From Nitratireductor arenosus (GTDB lineage: Bacteria > Pseudomonadota > Alphaproteobacteria > Rhizobiales > Rhizobiaceae), in the NCBI RefSeq assembly GCF_009742725.1, contig NZ_WPHG01000001.1, positions 656,001-720,000 of the forward strand: 64,000 nucleotides of DNA, given 5' to 3'. Within the stretch, counting starts at the first letter, position 1. Each line of letters begins with the position of its first letter. A program made the translations under genes and the position numbers. Below, one piece after another: positions 50,769 through 61,067 of the stretch. The notes beneath the pieces were generated by a model. The model made no database searches. It was not told the DNA's origin and worked only from the letters and a program-made list of their open reading frames with translations.

Positions 50769-50929
50769 TTCCCTGTTACGAACGGTGGAATTCCCTGATC
50801 GCGCATTGCCAATTCCCTGTTCGGTCCAAGCAGGGAAATCGACCGTAACCTCCTGATACGACAGCCGGTTCCAGGGCGGATTCGGCCCAAGTCCGCTCGA
50901 AAGCGAACAAATTCCCTGTAAATTCCCTG
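50769..50929. repeat. Cluster of TTCCCTG repeats between recombinase and tRNA-Ser
   Basis: The word TTCCCTG occurs at 50769 and, as AATTCCCTG, at 50789, 50811, 50910 and 50921; an inverted copy CAGGGAA is at 50831. A variant TTGCCTG is nearby. Most copies are followed by TT. This cluster fills the gap between a serine recombinase and the tRNA gene and may be a recombinase-binding or attachment region, or a decayed repeat array. The remaining gap to 51106 shows nothing else. Confidence 0.6.
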
Positions 50930-51106
50930 TTCTTGGCAAAATCCGCAAAACCGAACCGCCCAAACGCCCGCTCAGAGACGCGCCGCCAGATCAGGGCCAA
51001 TCGGCTGAAATCGGTGCCTCTCCGCTAGCGCCCTGCCGGCACAACCGACGGAAAAGGCGTGTGAATTCGGGACGCTAATTGAAAGAAGAAAAGAGACTGG
51101 GGTCGG

Positions 51107-51196
51107 TGGCGGAGAGGGGGGGATTCGAACCCCCGATACCCTTGCGAGTATGCCGCATTTCGAGTGCGGTGCATTCGACCACTCTGCCACCTCTCC
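51107..51196 (-). tRNA. tRNA-Ser (anticodon CGA)
   Basis: A 90-nt class II tRNA with encoded CCA. The acceptor stem starts GGAGAGG at 51196; the anticodon loop is CTCGAAA within stem CCGCA/TGCGG, giving anticodon CGA for UCG codons. A long variable arm (ATACTCGCAAGGGTAT) and the T-loop GGTTCGAATCC are clear. It marks the border between the accessory region and the conserved core block. Confidence 0.97.
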
Positions 51197-51231
51197 GCGG
51201 ATCATGGTCAGCCGTTGCCGGCGCGGCGCAC

Positions 51232-51260
51232 AGATAGCGAAGGTCGCCGACCGAAACAAG
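51232..51260 (-). promoter_or_regulatory. Promoter of tRNA-Ser
   Basis: On the minus strand CTTGTT, 17 bases, then CTATCT gives a good alphaproteobacterial sigma-70-type promoter. The -10 box ends 35 bp upstream of the tRNA 5' end. Confidence 0.6.
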
Positions 51261-51289
51261 GCCCGTTGCGCCGAAAAACACAGCGCTAG

Positions 51290-51319
51290 CTTGACTTGAA
51301 ACACCCGTTCCGGTAACGA
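51290..51319 (+). promoter_or_regulatory. Possible rplU promoter
   Basis: CTTGAC (51290-51295) is a consensus -35 for alphaproteobacteria; the -10, TAACGA after 18 bases, is weak. It lies ~125 bp upstream of the rplU start, which leaves room for a leader that could carry autogenous control. Confidence 0.35.
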
Positions 51320-51445
51320 CGCGTGGCTTCCGGCGTGGAAACTCTCCGCGCCGTTTGTCATTTGAACCCGAAACAGACTGAAAAGAAGACGGCCGGGCGG
51401 AACGTATCCGCTCAACGAGCCGGTCCGAACAGCGAAAGGCAAGAA

Positions 51446-52108
51446 ATGTTCGCAGTCATCAAAACCGGTGGCAAGCAGTATCGCGTTGCCGCGGACGACC
51501 TCCTGAAGGTCGAAAAGGTCGCAGGCGAAGCCGGCGACATCGTCGAATTCCCGCACGTGCTTGTCGTCGGCGAGGGCGAGGACGTCACATTGGGCGCACC
51601 CTTCATCGACGGTGCCTCGGTGGCGGCGGAAGTGGTCGAGCAGGGCCGTGGCAAGAAGGTGATCGCCTTCAAGAAGCGCCGCCGTCAGAACTCGCGCCGC
51701 ACGCGCGGCCACCGGCAGCTTCTGACAACGGTGCGCATCTCCGAGATCCTGACCGGGGGCGCCAAGCCGTCGAAGAAACCGGCGGCCAAGAAGGACGCCG
51801 CGCCGAAGAAGGCCGAGGACAAGCCCGCCGCCAAGAAGGATGCGGCTCCGAAAAAGACCGAAGCCAAGACCGAGGTAGCGGCCGCCCCGCTTTTCACCGC
51901 TCCCGCCGGTGACAAGGACGAGCTGACCACGATCAAGGGCATCGGCCCGGTCGCGGCCGGCCAGCTGCACGAGCAGGGCATCACCACCTTCGCCCAGATC
52001 GCCGCGCTGTCCGACAAGGACGTGGCGCGCATCGACGAAGCGATGCCGTTCAGCGCCGACCAGATCAAGGACTGGCGCGACCAGGCCAAGGAACTGGCCA
52101 AGGGCTGA
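51446..52108 (+). CDS. rplU: 50S ribosomal protein L21 with C-terminal extension
   Basis: Residues 1-102 are ordinary L21: [18 protein letters not shown] and [31 protein letters not shown]. Residues ~105-150 are a Lys/Ala/Pro-rich linker with a repeated [12 protein letters not shown] unit. Residues ~160-220 ([37 protein letters not shown]) form a helix-hairpin-helix-like domain. L21 alone is ~103 aa, so this protein is about twice the usual length; similar extensions are known in Hyphomicrobiales. It binds 23S rRNA in the large subunit. Followed by rpmA. Confidence 0.97.
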   Translation: MFAVIKTGGKQYRVAADDLLKVEKVAGEAGDIVEFPHVLVVGEGEDVTLGAPFIDGASVAAEVVEQGRGKKVIAFKKRRRQNSRRTRGHRQLLTTVRISEILTGGAKPSKKPAAKKDAAPKKAEDKPAAKKDAAPKKTEAKTEVAAAPLFTAPAGDKDELTTIKGIGPVAAGQLHEQGITTFAQIAALSDKDVARIDEAMPFSADQIKDWRDQAKELAKG

Positions 52109-52186
52109 CCCGGGCCGAAGGTTTGAAAAGCGGCGCGAATGCGTCCATAAGGTTGAAGGCGCCCCTGCGGCGCGAAGGAGCAGAAG

Positions 52187-52456
52187 ATGGCACACAAGAA
52201 AGCTGGCGGTTCGTCGCGTAACGGTCGCGATTCGGAATCCAAGCGCCTTGGCGTGAAGAAATTCGGCGGCGAGAAAGTTGTCTCCGGCAACATCATCGTG
52301 CGTCAGCGCGGCACCAAGTGGCATCCGGGCGAGCGTGTGGGCATGGGCAAGGACCATACTCTGTTTGCGCTCGAGGCCGGTGCGGTGTCCTTCCGCAAGA
52401 AAGCCAATGGCCGAACCTACGTATCGGTGAATCCGATTATGGAAGCTGCGGAATAG
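52187..52456 (+). CDS. rpmA: 50S ribosomal protein L27
   Basis: An 89-aa L27, complete, beginning [20 protein letters not shown] and containing [20 protein letters not shown]. Its N-terminus reaches the peptidyl-transferase centre. It follows rplU by 78 bp in the universal rplU-rpmA order and is ended by a strong terminator. Confidence 0.98.
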   Translation: MAHKKAGGSSRNGRDSESKRLGVKKFGGEKVVSGNIIVRQRGTKWHPGERVGMGKDHTLFALEAGAVSFRKKANGRTYVSVNPIMEAAE

Positions 52457-52525
52457 CCGGGTCCGCTTCAAGACACCGGCGCCCCTCTCGGGAACCGGTG
52501 TCTGGACAGTCCAGCGATAGGATCA

Positions 52526-52554
52526 GGGGAGATGGGGCGCCATCTCCCCTTTTT
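52526..52554 (+). terminator. Rho-independent terminator after rplU-rpmA
   Basis: A perfect 10-bp stem GGGGAGATGG/CCATCTCCCC with a 4-base loop is followed by TTTTT. It separates the ribosomal protein genes from the acetyltransferase gene, whose ATG is only 20 bp further on. Confidence 0.9.
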
Positions 52555-52573
52555 CATTGCCGGAGGACAAAAC

Positions 52574-53161
52574 ATGGTTGCCGAAAAGGAAGACGTCGAA
52601 GACGAAAGTCTGCGGATCGATTGCCCGGTGCTGGTGACCGGCAGGCTGGTGCTGCGTCCGCCGCACCGCGACGACTTGCCGGAACTGATGGAACTCGCCG
52701 ACAATCGCCGCATCGCCGAGATGCTCGGGCGCATGCCGCACCCTTATGGCGAGATGGAAGCCAAGGCCTTCATCGCCACCGCCCATAATTGCGGTCCCGG
52801 CTGCACCTACGCCATCACCAATTCCGAAAACGGCGCCTTCATCGGCTGCGCGGGACTGAACGTCACGCCGCGCGGGCTGGAGATCGGCTATTGGATCGGC
52901 GAGCCCTATTGGGGCCGCGGCTACGCCACCGAGGCCGCGCACGCGCTGGTGGACCTCGCCTTCCGCGCGACCGCGATCGACACGCTGCACGCCTCTTGCC
53001 GCGTCATCAATGACGGGTCGCGCCGCGTAATCCACAAATGCGGCTTCCAGTATGCCGGCCAGGGCATGCTGAACTCGCTCTCGGCAGGGCAGGTTCCGGT
53101 GGAACGCTACCGGCTCGACCGCAAGACCTGGGTGAGCCTGCGCACCTGGGCGCAGAGCTAG
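52574..53161 (+). CDS. GNAT-family N-acetyltransferase (RimJ/RimL-like)
   Basis: A 195-aa acetyltransferase of the RimJ/RimL type. TGRLVLRPPHRDDLPELMEL begins the fold, LEIGYWIGEPYWGRGYATEA near residue 110 is the acetyl-CoA loop (GxGxAT as GRGYAT), and SRRVIHKCGFQYAG near residue 150 is the usual helix. GGAGGA precedes the ATG. It may acetylate a protein N-terminus or small amine. It is a common neighbour of rpmA-obgE in this order. Confidence 0.9.
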   Translation: MVAEKEDVEDESLRIDCPVLVTGRLVLRPPHRDDLPELMELADNRRIAEMLGRMPHPYGEMEAKAFIATAHNCGPGCTYAITNSENGAFIGCAGLNVTPRGLEIGYWIGEPYWGRGYATEAAHALVDLAFRATAIDTLHASCRVINDGSRRVIHKCGFQYAGQGMLNSLSAGQVPVERYRLDRKTWVSLRTWAQS

Positions 53162-53162
53162 A

Positions 53163-53261
53163 GCGTTTCCAGGCGAAGTGGAAGCCGGTTCTCCGTTCGG
53201 AAACGCGTTAAGACAATAAGTTAGAGCTGGTCTGCGATTCCGTGAAAAGCAGACCGGCTCT
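53163..53261. repeat. Twin stem-loop intergenic element typical of Hyphomicrobiales
   Basis: Two tandem hairpins: GCGTTTCC (53163-53170) pairs perfectly with GGAAACGC (53199-53206), and AGAGCTGGTCTGC (53223-53235) pairs with GCAGACCGGCTCT (53249-53261) with one G-T pair. The AGCGTTTCCAGGCGAAGTGG wording resembles a dispersed repeat that I know from many rhizobial intergenic regions. It lies between convergent genes and may serve as a bidirectional transcription end. Confidence 0.65.
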
Positions 53262-53309
53262 AAGCCGACGCCGAGTGCCGCCCGTCCTGGCGACGGGCGG
53301 TGAACCGCC

Positions 53310-54179
53310 TCACCCCAACTCCATCCAGACCGGGCGATGGTCGGAGCCGACCGCCTGGGTGTCGACGAAGCAGCGCTTCACCCTGGCGGCGAGACCGGCA
53401 TAGACGAAACAATAGTCGAGGCAGCGCCGCGCGTTCTTATCGTCGAGCCGTTTCGGGTCGAGCCAGGTCACGCGCCCGGCATGGTCGGGGTCGACCAGCA
53501 CCGCGGCGTCGACCGGCAGGCGGCTGCGCCGCGTCACCCCGAACTCGACGTCGGGATGGCCGGTCATGGCGATATATTCGGGCGAGCCGGGCACAAGGTT
53601 GAAATCGCCCATCAGCACGAACGCTTCGGGATGCGGCGGCTCCGGAAAGCCGCGTTCGGACGTGCCGGTCAACGCCCCGCCTTCGATGCCGTAGGCGAGC
53701 GCCTTGTCGACCAGATAGCCGATCTGGTCGATGCGTTCGGCCGGACTGGTATGGTCGAGATGGACCGAATAGAAACGCAGCGGCCCAAACGGCGTTACGA
53801 CCATCGCCTCCAACGCGCCACGCTGCAAATTGAGCCGGTCGAAACTGCGCTGGCGCGGCAACAAAAGGTTGCGCGAGGACAGGATCGGCGTTTTCGACAA
53901 CACCATATTGCCAAACTCGAACATGCGGGTGACCGCGCGCCCGTTCTCCACGGCAGACCCCATATCGCCCTGAAAGGGCGCGCCGAAGACGGAAAAATAG
54001 TCGGGCAGAAGCTCTGCCAGTTCGGCCACCATGTCGCGGCCGGCATTGTCGGGATTGTTGCGCGAGACTTCCTGCAGCGCGATCAGATCGGCGCCGCGCA
54101 CGGCATCGGCGATGCGGGAAAGATCGTAGCGGCCATCAAGGCCGATGCCGTACTGGATATTGTAGGTGACGCATTGCAT
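53310..54179 (-). CDS. Endonuclease/exonuclease/phosphatase-family protein
   Basis: A 289-aa protein of the EEP superfamily (ExoIII/DNase I/sphingomyelinase fold). It starts MQCVTYNIQYGIGLDGRYDL (the TxNIQxG motif), then LIALQEVSRN with the metal-binding glutamate, YSVHLDHTSP, VLMGDFNLVPGSPEY and ends GSDHRPVWMEL with the catalytic Asp-His. All active-site motifs are present. The upstream extension to 54335 overlaps the obgE promoter area and is rejected. Substrate (DNA, lipid or phosphoester) cannot be told. Confidence 0.9.
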   Translation of the reverse strand: MQCVTYNIQYGIGLDGRYDLSRIADAVRGADLIALQEVSRNNPDNAGRDMVAELAELLPDYFSVFGAPFQGDMGSAVENGRAVTRMFEFGNMVLSKTPILSSRNLLLPRQRSFDRLNLQRGALEAMVVTPFGPLRFYSVHLDHTSPAERIDQIGYLVDKALAYGIEGGALTGTSERGFPEPPHPEAFVLMGDFNLVPGSPEYIAMTGHPDVEFGVTRRSRLPVDAAVLVDPDHAGRVTWLDPKRLDDKNARRCLDYCFVYAGLAARVKRCFVDTQAVGSDHRPVWMELG

Positions 54180-54276
54180 GGTCTCGAGCCCGCCCCTGCC
54201 CAGCGGTCTACCGCACGGAGATTGCGGTAAACCCTCATTTCCGATATCGCTCTCGCGCCCGCATGCGCGAACGTAG

Positions 54277-56513
<2,237 letters not shown>

Positions 56514-56531
56514 GTGCTGGGAGTTGAGACT

Positions 56532-57818
56532 ATGCTCAAGACGAATGACGAGACCCGGATCGACGTCGTCGCTCTCATGAACGAGATGGGCCGTGCCGCC
56601 CGCGCGGCGGCGCGACCGCTGGCGACCGCCCCGGAGAGGGTCAAGAACGTCGCCCTCCACGCCATGGCCGACGCGATCGTGGCCAGCGAGCGCAAGATCC
56701 TGGCCGCCAACGCCGTCGACGTCGCCAGCGGCACCGAAAACGGTCTCTCGGTCGCCTCTATGGATCGCCTCGCTTTGTCGTCCGAGCGTATTCGCGCCAT
56801 CGCCGCGGGCGTGCGCGCCATCGCCGCCCTGGCGGATCCGGTGGGCGACGTCATTGCTGCGTGGACGCGCCCCAACGGGCTCGAAATCGAGCGCGTGCGC
56901 ACCCCGCTTGGCGTGATCGGGGTGATTTTCGAAAGCCGCCCCAACGTCACCGCCGACGCCGGAGCGCTGTGCCTGAAGGCCGGCAACGCCGTGATCCTGC
57001 GCGGCGGCTCGGACTCCGCCAATTCCTCGGCCGCGATCCACGCCTGCCTGGCGGCGGGGTTGAAAGTCGCCGGCCTGCCCGAAACCGCGATCCAGCTCGT
57101 TCCGGTCACCGACCGCGCCGCCGTCGGCGCGATGCTGAAGGGACTCAGCGGCGCGATCGACGTCATCGTGCCACGCGGCGGCAAGAGCCTGGTCGGCCGG
57201 GTGCAGGAGGAAGCCAAGGTACCGGTCTTCGCCCATCTGGAGGGCTTGTGCCATCTCTATATCGACGTCTCGGCCGATCCGGACATGGCGCGCGAGATCG
57301 CCGTTAACGCCAAGATGCGCCGCACCGGGATATGCGGCGCCACGGAGACCTTGCTCGTCGATCGCGCCGCGGCCGACAGCCATCTCGTGCCGGTCCTGAC
57401 CGCGCTCGCCGGGGCGGGCTGCGAAATCCGCGCCGATAGCGCGGTGCGCGGCTACTATCCCGCCGCAACGCCGGCGAGCGACGACGACTGGACGACCGAA
57501 TATCTCGACGCCATCATCTCGGTGAAGCTGGTCGAGGGCATTCAGGGCGCGATCGACCATATCGAGACCCTTTCCTCGCATCACACCGAGGCGATCGTGG
57601 CGGAGGACCCGGTCGTGGTCGAGCGCTTCTTCAACGAGATCGATTCTGCGATCCTGCTCCACAACGCCTCGACCCAGTTTGCCGATGGCGGCGAGTTCGG
57701 CATGGGCGCGGAGATCGGCATCGCGACCGGCAAGATGCATGCGCGCGGCCCGGTCGGCGTCGAACAGCTGACGTCGTTCAAGTACCGCGTCCGCGGTTCC
57801 GGCCAGATCCGGCCTTGA
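56532..57818 (+). CDS. proA: Glutamate-5-semialdehyde dehydrogenase (gamma-glutamyl phosphate reductase)
   Basis: Second enzyme of proline synthesis, reducing gamma-glutamyl phosphate with NADPH. 428 aa from ATG 56532, which has GGGAG 8 bp upstream. Aldehyde dehydrogenase-fold marks are [20 protein letters not shown] near residue 130, [20 protein letters not shown] and [15 protein letters not shown] with the catalytic cysteine. Next to proB it forms the usual proBA pair. Confidence 0.97.
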   Translation: MLKTNDETRIDVVALMNEMGRAARAAARPLATAPERVKNVALHAMADAIVASERKILAANAVDVASGTENGLSVASMDRLALSSERIRAIAAGVRAIAALADPVGDVIAAWTRPNGLEIERVRTPLGVIGVIFESRPNVTADAGALCLKAGNAVILRGGSDSANSSAAIHACLAAGLKVAGLPETAIQLVPVTDRAAVGAMLKGLSGAIDVIVPRGGKSLVGRVQEEAKVPVFAHLEGLCHLYIDVSADPDMAREIAVNAKMRRTGICGATETLLVDRAAADSHLVPVLTALAGAGCEIRADSAVRGYYPAATPASDDDWTTEYLDAIISVKLVEGIQGAIDHIETLSSHHTEAIVAEDPVVVERFFNEIDSAILLHNASTQFADGGEFGMGAEIGIATGKMHARGPVGVEQLTSFKYRVRGSGQIRP

Positions 57819-58447
57819 ACGGCGCCAGCCAGCGCCTCGCGGGCATCCCCGCGCCCTACCTGCGCATGCCCCATGTCGAGCGCGGCATGGCGGTTGGTAT
57901 TTTCGGCGGCTCGTTCAACCCACCGCATGCCGGCCACGCCCTGGTCGCCGAGATCTCGCTGCGGCGGCTACGCCTCGACCAGCTCTGGTGGCTGGTCACG
58001 CCGGGCAATCCCCTCAAGGACGCGACCCAGCTCGCGCCGCTGTCGCAGCGGCTCGAGCAATCCGAGGCGATCACGCCGGACCCGCGCGTCAAGGTGACCG
58101 CCTTCGAGGCCGCGCACCGCATCCGCTACACAGCCGACACGCTGGAGCTGGCGGTGCGCCGCAATCCCGGCGTCGATTTCGTCTGGATCATGGGTGCCGA
58201 CAGCCTAGCGGGCTTCCATCGCTGGCAGCGGTGGCGCGACATCATGGCGATCATGCCGATCGCCGTCATCGACAGGCCCGGCGCAACGCTGTCCTTCCTG
58301 TCTTCGGTGACCGCCAAGGCCTTCAACCGCGCTCGGATCGACGAGGACGAAGCCTCGCTGCTCGCCCGCACGCCGGCCCCGGCCTGGACGTTCATCCACG
58401 GGCCGCGCTCCTCGCTGTCCTCCACCGCGATCCGCAACGCGGGTTAG
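57815..58447 (+). CDS. nadD: Nicotinate-nucleotide adenylyltransferase
   Basis: Converts nicotinate mononucleotide to deamido-NAD in NAD synthesis. The nucleotidyltransferase motif [20 protein letters not shown] starts near residue 28, and [17 protein letters not shown] and [14 protein letters not shown] are the NadD signatures. The longest form (210 aa) uses a TTG that overlaps the proA stop; an ATG at 57866 giving [11 protein letters not shown] is equally credible. Confidence 0.95.
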   Translation: MNGASQRLAGIPAPYLRMPHVERGMAVGIFGGSFNPPHAGHALVAEISLRRLRLDQLWWLVTPGNPLKDATQLAPLSQRLEQSEAITPDPRVKVTAFEAAHRIRYTADTLELAVRRNPGVDFVWIMGADSLAGFHRWQRWRDIMAIMPIAVIDRPGATLSFLSSVTAKAFNRARIDEDEASLLARTPAPAWTFIHGPRSSLSSTAIRNAG

Positions 58448-58613
58448 CGCCGATCCCGGGCGCAAAAAAAGACCGCGCTTCGTCCCGGACAAGCCGAGCC
58501 GGCTTCGCCTTCGGTGTATACGCGCGACCCACGGCCGTCGCCCGTCCAGTTCAAGACAGATCGTGCCGTTTTCGTCGTGTTCCGTCGGGCGCGAAAGGGA
58601 CATCATCGGCGGG

Positions 58614-59933
58614 ATGAGCCTCGCTTCGAGCACCGCCGCAACCAGCGTGTCCCCGGCCGATCCGGCGCAGTCCGCGCCGGCGATCGCGATCGCCAGTGTG
58701 ATCCTGTCGACGGCACTTGTTGCGGTCGGCAACGGGCTGATGTTCGCCTTCGTGCCGGTTCGGCTCGCCGCTGAAGGATTTCCGCCCACCTGGGCTGGTC
58801 TGATCCTGACCGGCCTGTCGGCCGGCGGCATGGCCGGTTGCTTCCTGACCGGGCGCATGGTCAATCGCGTCGGCCACGCCCGCGCCTACATGATCTTTTC
58901 CGCCCTAATCATCCTGTCGAGCGTCGCGGTCAGCGTGAAGGTCGACCCGGCTTTGTGGATTCCTGCCCGCGCGCTTTACGGTTTTGCCATATCGGGGCTC
59001 TTCATCGTCGCCCAGAGCTGGCTCAACGACGTTGTCGAAAACCATGTTCGCGGCCGCGTGATCGCCATCTTCTACGTCAGCTACATCGTCGGACTGGGTG
59101 CCGGCTCCTACCTGCTGACCTTCATCGACATCATGAGCAACGCCGCGCCGGTGGTGGCGATCGCCTTCGGCGCCCTGTCGATCATCCCCGTCGGCCTGAC
59201 CCGGCTGCGCACGCCGCCGCCGCCACCGATCGCCTCGATCGCGCTGAGGCGCGCCTGGCAGATATCGCCGGTCGGGCTGGCCGGCATGCTCGCGGTGGGC
59301 GGCCTTTCGATGATGGTCGCCGGCTTCGCCCCCATCCACGCCACCGCGATCGGATTCTCCAAGGATCAGGTCGCCCTGCTGTTGCTGGCCATGCCGCTCG
59401 GCACAATGCTGGTGCAATTGCCGCTCGGCTGGATGTCCGACCGCACGGATCGGCGCTATGTGCTCGTCGCCGCCTCCGTGATCGTAATCGGCGCCGGCGC
59501 GCTGGCGACCGGTGCGGACAGGTCGGAGCTTGCCTGGATGATCCTGGTCTACATGGTGTGGAGCGGCGCGACCGAATCGATCTATTCGATTTCCTCCGCG
59601 CATGCCAATGATCGCGCGGAAAAGGACGATCTGGTGCTCTTGTCGAGCACCATGCTGTTCACATGGTCGCTCTCCGGTTTCGTCATTCCGGGCATCGCCA
59701 CGGCGCTGACCGCCTTCGTCGGAACCGGAGCCTTCATCACCATCGCGATCGCGATCGCCGCCATGTTCTGCGTCTTCGTGATCTGGCGCCTGACCCAGGC
59801 CGAAGCCGTGCCTGCGGCCGAAAGCGGAGACTTCGCGCCCCTGTCGGCGCAGGCGCCGCCGGCGGCCGAATTCGCCTATGCGTCCGACGAAACCGTCTCC
59901 GGGGAAACGAACGAGCCGACCGGCCAGTCTTGA
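58614..59933 (+). CDS. Major facilitator superfamily transporter (YcaD-like)
   Basis: A 439-aa MFS transporter with 12 predicted membrane segments. The first half has GLMFAFVPVRLAAEGFPPTW and RALYGFAISGLFIVAQSWLN, the second GWMSDRTDRRYVLVA. This layout resembles the YcaD/UMF2-type group. It lies between nadD and rsfS on the same strand, an insertion relative to the usual compact order, so its job need not relate to NAD or ribosomes. The substrate is unknown. Confidence 0.88.
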   Translation: MSLASSTAATSVSPADPAQSAPAIAIASVILSTALVAVGNGLMFAFVPVRLAAEGFPPTWAGLILTGLSAGGMAGCFLTGRMVNRVGHARAYMIFSALIILSSVAVSVKVDPALWIPARALYGFAISGLFIVAQSWLNDVVENHVRGRVIAIFYVSYIVGLGAGSYLLTFIDIMSNAAPVVAIAFGALSIIPVGLTRLRTPPPPPIASIALRRAWQISPVGLAGMLAVGGLSMMVAGFAPIHATAIGFSKDQVALLLLAMPLGTMLVQLPLGWMSDRTDRRYVLVAASVIVIGAGALATGADRSELAWMILVYMVWSGATESIYSISSAHANDRAEKDDLVLLSSTMLFTWSLSGFVIPGIATALTAFVGTGAFITIAIAIAAMFCVFVIWRLTQAEAVPAAESGDFAPLSAQAPPAAEFAYASDETVSGETNEPTGQS

Positions 59934-60001
59934 AAGTGTTAAGGGTCCATGCCTATCTTTCGCATGTCACGTGAATCGCGCGTGGCTGAGTTGTTCTTGT
60001 C

Positions 60002-60424
60002 GTGAAAGGAAAGACACTGAGAACAGCACTGGGCAAGAAGGCTGAGATCATGCCTTCGCCGGCCGGAATGACCCGACAGGGTGAATCTCAGGCCTTGAAA
60101 ATCGTCCTTGAATCTCTGGAAGATTCTAAGGCGGAAAACATCGTCTCCATCGACATCCAGGGGAAATCGAGCCTGGGCGACCACATGGTGATCGCCTCGG
60201 GCCGGTCTAACCGTCATGTCGGTGCGGTGTCGGAACATCTGATCAAGGCGCTCAAGGAGGCCGGACTGGGCAATGCCCGGGTCGAAGGCCTCGCGAGTTC
60301 CGATTGGGTTCTGATCGACGCCGGCGACATCATCGTCCATGTCTTCCGACCCGAGGTCCGCGAGTTCTACAACATCGAAAAGATGTGGCAGGCTCCCGAT
60401 CTCGAGGACGAAACGGTTCACTGA
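60002..60424 (+). CDS. rsfS: Ribosome silencing factor RsfS
   Basis: A 140-aa RsfS/DUF143 protein, which binds L14 and keeps the subunits apart in starving cells. The core ENIVSIDIQGKSSLGDHMVI, SGRSNRHVGAVSEHLIKALK and DWVLIDAGDIIVHVFRPEVR, REFYNIEKMW is fully conserved. A GTG start is used (MKGKTLRTALGKK); an ATG at 60050 would shorten it by 16 residues. rlmH follows 10 bp later. Confidence 0.95.
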   Translation: MKGKTLRTALGKKAEIMPSPAGMTRQGESQALKIVLESLEDSKAENIVSIDIQGKSSLGDHMVIASGRSNRHVGAVSEHLIKALKEAGLGNARVEGLASSDWVLIDAGDIIVHVFRPEVREFYNIEKMWQAPDLEDETVH

Positions 60425-60434
60425 ACCAAAGGCG

Positions 60435-60917
60435 ATGCGGATTGCCGTTCATGCCGTGGGCCGGATGAAGGCCGGCCCCGAAGCGGAGCTTGCCGACCGT
60501 TTTTTCGGCCGCTTCGCCAAGATCGGCCCTCCGGTCGGCCTGGAGTGGGCTGGGCTCGCCGAGACCGTCGAAAGCCGGGCAACCGGCCCGACCGAGCGCA
60601 AGCGCGAGGAAGCCGCGCGGCTCAGCGCGCTGCTCGAGCCCGGTTCGGTATTGCTGCTTCTCGACGAACGGGGCAAGTCGCAGGGATCGGAAGACCTGGC
60701 GCGCTGGATCGCGAAGACCCGCGACGATGGCTGCCGCAGGCTCGTGGTCGCGCTCGGCGGTCCCGACGGTCATGACGATGCGCTGCGCGGCACCGCCGGC
60801 CTCGTGCTGTGCATGGGCAAGCTCACATGGCCACATCAGTTGGCGCGCGTCATGATCGCCGAGCAGCTTTATCGCTGCGCGACCATCCTGGCCGGACACC
60901 CTTATCATCGCGTCTGA
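60435..60917 (+). CDS. rlmH: 23S rRNA (pseudouridine1915-N3)-methyltransferase RlmH
   Basis: A 160-aa SPOUT-class methyltransferase that methylates pseudouridine 1915 of 23S rRNA in the assembled ribosome. LLLDERGKSQGSEDLARWI near residue 77, VALGGPDGHD near residue 103 and the trefoil-knot end LTWPHQLARVMIAEQLYRCA, ILAGHPYHR are all present. Order rsfS-rlmH is standard. Confidence 0.96.
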   Translation: MRIAVHAVGRMKAGPEAELADRFFGRFAKIGPPVGLEWAGLAETVESRATGPTERKREEAARLSALLEPGSVLLLLDERGKSQGSEDLARWIAKTRDDGCRRLVVALGGPDGHDDALRGTAGLVLCMGKLTWPHQLARVMIAEQLYRCATILAGHPYHRV

Positions 60918-61067
60918 CGATCGTTTTCTGCCCGGCGCCACAATTTCAGACAAATACCGGCCAACCTTGCGCGCATCCACGATGCGATGCGGTATGGTTG
61001 ATGCTTCCTTAACCCGCCGTTTCTAGGGTCGGAACCCGCGAGGCGCCGGTAGGATCAGGGCGAAGTC

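Noticed and set aside
44348-51106. Perfect att direct repeats bounding the recombinase cassette
   Set aside because: The tRNA-Ser 3' end has no second copy near 44.3 kb that I could see by eye; serine recombinases often use very short cores, so the left boundary stays undefined.
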